This document shows, one piece after another, positions 6,866 through 9,620 of a stretch of 9,620 nucleotides of DNA; position 1 is the stretch's first letter, and each line of letters opens with the position of its first letter. The translations under genes and the position numbers were made by a program. Under the pieces are notes generated by a model. It did no database searches and was not told the DNA's origin. It worked only from the letters and a program-made list of their open reading frames with translations. The DNA is from JANLSE01 sp038214135 (lineage in GTDB: Bacteria; Chloroflexota; Chloroflexia; Chloroflexales; Roseiflexaceae), in contig JBBQSD010000183.1 in the NCBI GenBank assembly GCA_038214135.1, forward strand, positions 1-9,620. The letters are read 5' to 3'.

Positions 6866-6883
6866 CTGACTCCTGACTCCTGA
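6866..6883. repeat. Heptamer tandem repeat CTGACTC
   Basis: CTGACTC CTGACTC CTGA: two full units and a partial one, 12 bases downstream of the PucR stop codon. Heptamer repeats with this GACTCCT unit are a familiar kind of intergenic filler in cyanobacteria and related repeat-rich genomes. No function is evident. Confidence 0.75.
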
Positions 6884-6894
6884 ATACTTCGTTC

Positions 6895-8451
6895 TCACGA
6901 CAGCCGTTCCAGCGATTGCAGCACCCGATGAGCCTTGAGCGCCAACCACAGCGCCAGCCGATCATCGGCGTCATCAAGGTTCATGCCGCTGATGTCACTG
7001 ATACGTGCCAGGCGGTAGAGCAGCGTATTACGGTGGACGTGTAGCGCCTCCGATGTTCGCGCCAGATTGCCCAGGTTATCGAAGAAGGCATACAGTGTTT
7101 TGAGTAACTCAGCACCCTGGCTGCGGTCATAATCGGCCAATGCCGAAAGGGTTGTCCGGTAAAATTCCCATAGTTCGGGTTTATCGCGCAGCAGAATCAG
7201 CAACCGATACACCCCAAGGTCAGCGAAATCGAACACACGCGTGGTATCAACAAGCTCACGCCCGATCAGCAAGGCCTGTTCTGCCTCATTGAGCGAGCGC
7301 TGCCATGTGGAGACTCCCGGTGCTTCTTTGCCAATCGCCACAATCACCGGCAATTCTGCACCTACTTTGATACGCACATGTTCAGCGATCTCGCGCACCC
7401 GCCGATTCCGATCTGCTGCTGGCAAGTAACACAGAATGCCATCGGCCCGTCGCATGGTCGGGACGGTAACACCCAAGCCGTTCAGCGCAGAATTGACCGC
7501 ACCAGAGAGGCGCAACACGGATGTATCATCGGGATCACCCGTCACCGAACACAGCAGCGCAATATGCGGCTGGCGCAGATCATAACCAAGTTCGCGCCCG
7601 CGCTGGAACACCGCCTCGCTATCGGTGCCCTGCCCAGAAAGCACCGCCTGCACGAAATCGCCGCGCAAGCGTTCTTCGGCTGCCTGAACCGCCTGTTCCT
7701 TGGAGAGTTCCAGCGCCAGTGCAGCGCTACCCTGCTGGGCCGCCACCCGATCCCAATCATCAAGCACATCATTACAGATCGCCAGGTAGCCCAGGCGTTC
7801 GCTGCCAGCACCAAATGGTTGCACCCAGATCGATTGCCCAAGATGATGGATCAGGCCAACACTGGATGGTTGGAGCGTCTGGAGTGCGACACGGGCCGAG
7901 CCACGGGCACGGAAGCGGCGCAGTTCGCCATTGGTGCCATAACACCCAATCCCACAGCCCGTCCGTTCGGCCAATGCATCCAGCAAACCCTGTAACCCGG
8001 CTCCAGCCAGCGAGCGTTGCGTAAGTAGGGTGGCAAGTTGGGCACCACGCCGCTCAAGCTGGGCATCATAATCATTCAATAGCCGTTGAATCTCGCGCTC
8101 AACCTCGCGCAGATCGGCATTGGCTGGCAGCGCCAGTAGTGGCATATGCACCAGTTCGGCAGCGGCACGCGCCTGATCATCAATCGGGCCAAGCACAGCA
8201 AACGCCGCAATTGGCACCGGTGCGAGGCGTTCGATCAGCGTTGCCAGCCGAATCTGATCATCAAGCGCCTGCAACGAAACAAGCGGGGCGATCACCAACT
8301 CACCACCACGCAAATTGGTAAAAGCGGGCAGCGTCGCACGCGGGGTGACAATCCATGTCACCTGGTGTGAGAGGCCAGCACTTCCAGCAACAACCTGTGT
8401 CTCTGGTGGTAGTGCTAATCGAAGAACATCACGAACAGTGATGGGCACCAT
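6895..8451 (-). CDS. PucR/CdaR-family transcriptional regulator
   Basis: A 518-residue DNA-binding regulator. The N-terminal part (about 1-125, starting VPITVRDVLRLALPP) is the PucR purine-catabolism-type sensory domain; its hallmark GGELVIAP is at about 49-56. A GAF-like middle region (about 160-265) and a CdaR GGDEF-like region (about 295-410) follow. The C-terminus is the PucR helix-turn-helix, with TSEALHVHRNTLLYRLARI (466-484) and the LDDADDRLALWLALK helix. Length and domain order are normal and no key part is missing. The start ATG 8451 has AGGTAG on the complement (8459-8464) 7 bases upstream. Family members sense small metabolites (purines, sugar acids, amino acids); the ligand here cannot be told. 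The nearest metabolic gene is the sugar-acid SDR at 9090-9620, separated by a lipoprotein gene and hairpins, so a regulatory link is only a guess. Confidence 0.93.
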   Translation of the reverse strand: MVPITVRDVLRLALPPETQVVAGSAGLSHQVTWIVTPRATLPAFTNLRGGELVIAPLVSLQALDDQIRLATLIERLAPVPIAAFAVLGPIDDQARAAAELVHMPLLALPANADLREVEREIQRLLNDYDAQLERRGAQLATLLTQRSLAGAGLQGLLDALAERTGCGIGCYGTNGELRRFRARGSARVALQTLQPSSVGLIHHLGQSIWVQPFGAGSERLGYLAICNDVLDDWDRVAAQQGSAALALELSKEQAVQAAEERLRGDFVQAVLSGQGTDSEAVFQRGRELGYDLRQPHIALLCSVTGDPDDTSVLRLSGAVNSALNGLGVTVPTMRRADGILCYLPAADRNRRVREIAEHVRIKVGAELPVIVAIGKEAPGVSTWQRSLNEAEQALLIGRELVDTTRVFDFADLGVYRLLILLRDKPELWEFYRTTLSALADYDRSQGAELLKTLYAFFDNLGNLARTSEALHVHRNTLLYRLARISDISGMNLDDADDRLALWLALKAHRVLQSLERLS

Positions 8452-8494
8452 GCGTTTGCTACCTGTAGATCGCTAGAACAAGTTGTCGCTGGCT

Positions 8495-8503
8495 ATTTTA
8501 ACA
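8495..8503 (-). promoter_or_regulatory. Candidate extended -10 promoter of the PucR gene
   Basis: On the minus strand TGTTAAAAT reads as an extended -10 (TG, one base, TAAAAT; the hexamer is the complement of 8495-8500). It lies about 44 bases upstream of the start codon. There is no good -35 at 17 bases, but extended -10 promoters often lack one. Match by eye only. Confidence 0.35.
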
Positions 8504-8577
8504 GAATTCACAGCGGTTGATGTGTGGAAAAGTGACAAATAGCAGGCCAATTTGAGGAAATAGTAGACATAACAAGT

Positions 8578-8600
8578 GGCGCATGTTGGATACATGCGCC
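8578..8600 (-). terminator. Hairpin terminator of the lipoprotein gene
   Basis: A perfect 9-bp stem, GGCGCATGT (8578-8586) and ACATGCGCC (8592-8600), with loop TGGAT. On the minus strand it lies 22 bases after the lipoprotein stop codon. The following bases (CACTTGTTATGTC) are only moderately T-rich, so this may be a weak Rho-independent terminator. It also separates the lipoprotein transcript from the PucR promoter. Confidence 0.55.
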
Positions 8601-8622
8601 AAATCGGGAAGATGGGGTGAGT

Positions 8623-8850
8623 TCAGGGAGCCGGATATGGTGCGAGGTACGGGCCTGCTATTGTTGGTGCCACGTTATTTTCTTGCGGCGCAGGAACGGC
8701 GGTCGGATTACCTAATGGACTTGGTTGCTCTGGGCTTGATTGCGTCGGGAGGGGCGGCGGCGTGGCCTTGCCTGGTTCACTGACCTCACAGGCAGCCAGC
8801 AATGTACCAGCTATGAGTATCCATGCATAACGTCGAATAAGCAGCTTCAT
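8623..8850 (-). CDS. Short proline-rich lipoprotein
   Basis: A 75-residue predicted lipoprotein. The signal peptide MKLLIRRYAWILIAGTLLAAC has basic residues, a hydrophobic stretch and the lipobox LLAAC, with Cys21 as the lipidation site. The mature part is only 55 residues, rich in Pro, Ser and Ala (PPPLPTQSSPEQPSP and APYLAP-like segments), with no recognisable domain. It is probably an extended tether on the outer face of the membrane. I chose ATG 8850: AAGGA lies about 10 bases upstream and a good promoter ends at 8894, so a longer frame starting at 8922 would begin inside the promoter. A start at 8857-8859 would be too close to the Shine-Dalgarno. It has its own promoter and terminator and appears monocistronic. 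Function unknown. Confidence 0.75.
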   Translation of the reverse strand: MKLLIRRYAWILIAGTLLAACEVSEPGKATPPPLPTQSSPEQPSPLGNPTAVPAPQENNVAPTIAGPYLAPYPAP

Positions 8851-8893
8851 CAGTGGCATTTCCTTGCATTCGCAGTGTTGATCCACGGATGGC

Positions 8894-8922
8894 ATAGTAG
8901 CGAGTGCAGGCGGGATTGTCAA
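8894..8922 (-). promoter_or_regulatory. Sigma-70 promoter of the lipoprotein gene
   Basis: Reading the minus strand: TTGACA (complement of 8917-8922, a perfect -35), a 17-base spacer, and TACTAT (complement of 8894-8899, 4 of 6 to the -10 consensus). Transcription should start near 8887, giving a leader of about 37 bases to the ATG at 8850. This is the best promoter match in the window and helps decide the start codon. Confidence 0.75.
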
Positions 8923-8981
8923 TTGCTTGTGTATGACGATGCTCTTACTTCTGTTTGGGTGGGTGCATTCTTCGTCATTCT

Positions 8982-9013
8982 CAAAGCAACATTAGGGATG
9001 TAATGTTGCTTTG
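8982..9013. repeat. Perfect 13-bp intergenic hairpin
   Basis: CAAAGCAACATTA (8982-8994) pairs with TAATGTTGCTTTG (9001-9013) around the loop GGGATG. It lies between the SDR gene and the lipoprotein promoter. The AAAG and CTTT ends give a little of the look of a bidirectional terminator, but no T-run follows on either strand. The arms differ from the GACGCA family, so it is a separate palindrome. Confidence 0.75.
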
Positions 9014-9034
9014 GGTAGCATTGGTTTGTCGGGC

Positions 9035-9064
9035 CGTAGCGACGCAAGATTTTGCGTCGCTACG
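9035..9064. repeat. GACGCA/TGCGTC palindrome, copy B (13-bp stem)
   Basis: CGTAGCGACGCAA (9035-9047) pairs perfectly with TTGCGTCGCTACG (9052-9064), loop GATT. It shares the GACGCA...TGCGTC heart with the hairpin at 6813-6832. An alternative arm exists: GCCGTAG (9033-9039) can also pair with CTACGGC (9074-9080). The element lies 25 bases downstream of the SDR stop codon and could act as its terminator or 3' mRNA stabiliser. Confidence 0.8.
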
Positions 9065-9089
9065 TTTGCGCCTCTACGGCGATCATCGC

Positions 9090-9620
9090 CTACACCCCGC
9101 TGAACGCCCCGAAACCGCCATCGACGGGGACGACAATGCCGGTGACGAAGCGTGCGCCCGGCCCACACAGCCAGATTGCCGTTGAAACCAGTTCGTCTGG
9201 TTCGCCAAAGCGCCCTGCTGGTGTGTGATCGATGATCAGCTGCCCGCGCTCGGTCAGGCTGCCATCCTCATTCAGCAACAGTCGGCGGTTCTGATCGCCA
9301 ACGAAGAAGCCGGGAGCCAGAGCATTGACCCGCAGCCCCGAACCGTAGCGGCGGGCCAGTTCAACGGCCAACCAGCGCGTCAGGTTCTCCACAGCCGATT
9401 TGGCGGCGGAATAGCCGATCACCCTGGTGATCACGCGTGTAGCGGCCATGCTCGATATATTGATGATGCTGCCCTGCCCACGCTCGGCCAGTGTGGCACC
9501 AAACACCTGGCATGGCAGCAGGGTGCCAATCAGGTTTAGATCGAACACCTCGCGCAATGCCGTTTCGGGCAGATCAAAGAAGTTGGCGCCAGGAGCCAGT
9601 GTTGCTGCTGGAATATTGCC
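9090..9620 (-). CDS. uxuB: D-mannonate oxidoreductase (fructuronate reductase), SDR family, 5' end outside window
   Basis: The last 176 residues of a short-chain dehydrogenase/reductase; the start lies beyond the right edge. The frame is open to the edge, so an apparent TTG start at 9557 is internal. Catalytic residues are visible: Asn in FDLNLIGT (residue 29 from the edge), Ser in INISSM (56-57), and Tyr70/Lys74 in GYSAAK. The features NIPAATLAP, FFDLPE, TRVIGYSAAK, IIDHTPAGRFGEPDEL and the end VPVDGGFGAFSGV resemble the Bacillus YjmF/UxuB type. That enzyme interconverts D-mannonate and D-fructuronate with NAD(P)H in hexuronate catabolism. The SDR call is certain; the substrate rests on remembered family sequence and the whole nucleotide-binding half is missing. 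Other sugar-acid SDRs remain possible. Confidence 0.85.
   Translation of the reverse strand, partial: GNIPAATLAPGANFFDLPETALREVFDLNLIGTLLPCQVFGATLAERGQGSIINISSMAATRVITRVIGYSAAKSAVENLTRWLAVELARRYGSGLRVNALAPGFFVGDQNRRLLLNEDGSLTERGQLIIDHTPAGRFGEPDELVSTAIWLCGPGARFVTGIVVPVDGGFGAFSGV

Larger units (their letters stand above)
6631..6894. other. Repeat-rich intergenic region upstream of the CHAT gene
   Basis: This 264-bp stretch lies between the PucR gene's end and the CHAT gene's start, both on the minus strand. I find no gene in it. Besides three tandem-repeat families, it holds a 7-bp hairpin (GTTGGTG 6730-6736, CACCAAC 6740-6746, loop CCT) and the GACGCA palindrome at 6813-6832. Possible CHAT promoters on the minus strand are a perfect TATAAT -10 (complement of 6841-6846) without a convincing -35, and TTATCA with a 17-base spacer and TATCTT. 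Neither is strong enough to call on its own. Confidence 0.6.

Noticed and set aside
7378..8024. Plus-strand open frames of 205 and 167 codons across the PucR gene
   Set aside because: Both are antisense to the well-supported PucR regulator and have shadow-like composition rich in His, Gln, Arg and Pro.
8344..8362. GGTGACA-5-TGTCACC palindrome resembling the repeat octamers
   Set aside because: It lies inside the PucR coding region, encodes normal residues of the N-terminal domain, and has no tandem units beside it, so it is likely chance.
8623..8922. A 99-residue form of the lipoprotein starting at 8922
   Set aside because: That start lies within the -35 element of the promoter, and the extra residues would put the lipobox signal peptide in the middle of the protein.
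9090..9557. A complete 155-residue SDR starting with TTG at 9557
   Set aside because: The frame stays open to the window edge and upstream residues match the same SDR family, so the gene is partial and this start is internal.

Overview
The window has the look of a Chloroflexota genome, most likely a filamentous Chloroflexales relative. This is an inference from moderate GC content, a UvrD-type helicase carrying an intein, PucR and CHAT proteins, and intergenic DNA full of short tandem repeats and GACGCA/TGCGTC palindromes. No rRNA, tRNA or CRISPR array is present to fix the taxonomy.

Layout, left to right. (1) 15-3410, +: a PcrA/UvrD superfamily 1 DNA helicase whose motif III is split by a 365-residue intein (786-1880). 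The intein's splicing blocks look intact. Its central insert has no LAGLIDADG motif that I can see and instead has a GIY-YIG-like segment. (2) 3412-3534 and 4255-4374: two related repeat elements of about 120 bp. In each, arrays of the octamer TGACANGG point toward each other around a core. They lie in the same orientation and bracket two small membrane-protein genes (3566-3811 and 3823-4251, +). Copy 1 carries a promoter-like core facing these genes. (3) 4372-6630, -: a 752-residue CHAT (caspase-like) protein with a visible His/Cys pair, convergent with the membrane genes. Its stop codon is part of the second repeat. (4) 6631-6894: intergenic DNA holding three different families of short tandem repeats and two hairpins. 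(5) 6895-8451, -: a full-length PucR/CdaR-type transcriptional regulator. (6) 8623-8850, -: a tiny proline-rich lipoprotein gene with a good sigma-70 promoter (TTGACA, 17 bp, TACTAT) and a terminator-like hairpin. (7) 8982-9064: two long perfect hairpins. (8) 9090-9620, -: the 3' part of an SDR-family D-mannonate oxidoreductase, cut by the window edge.

How the genes relate. The two membrane-protein genes look like an operon. The helicase is housekeeping DNA repair. The other genes have their own intergenic regions, and nothing ties them into one pathway. The best candidates for new biology are the intein's unusual central domain, the convergent octamer repeats around the membrane-gene pair, and the CHAT protein with its uncharacterised N-terminal regions.
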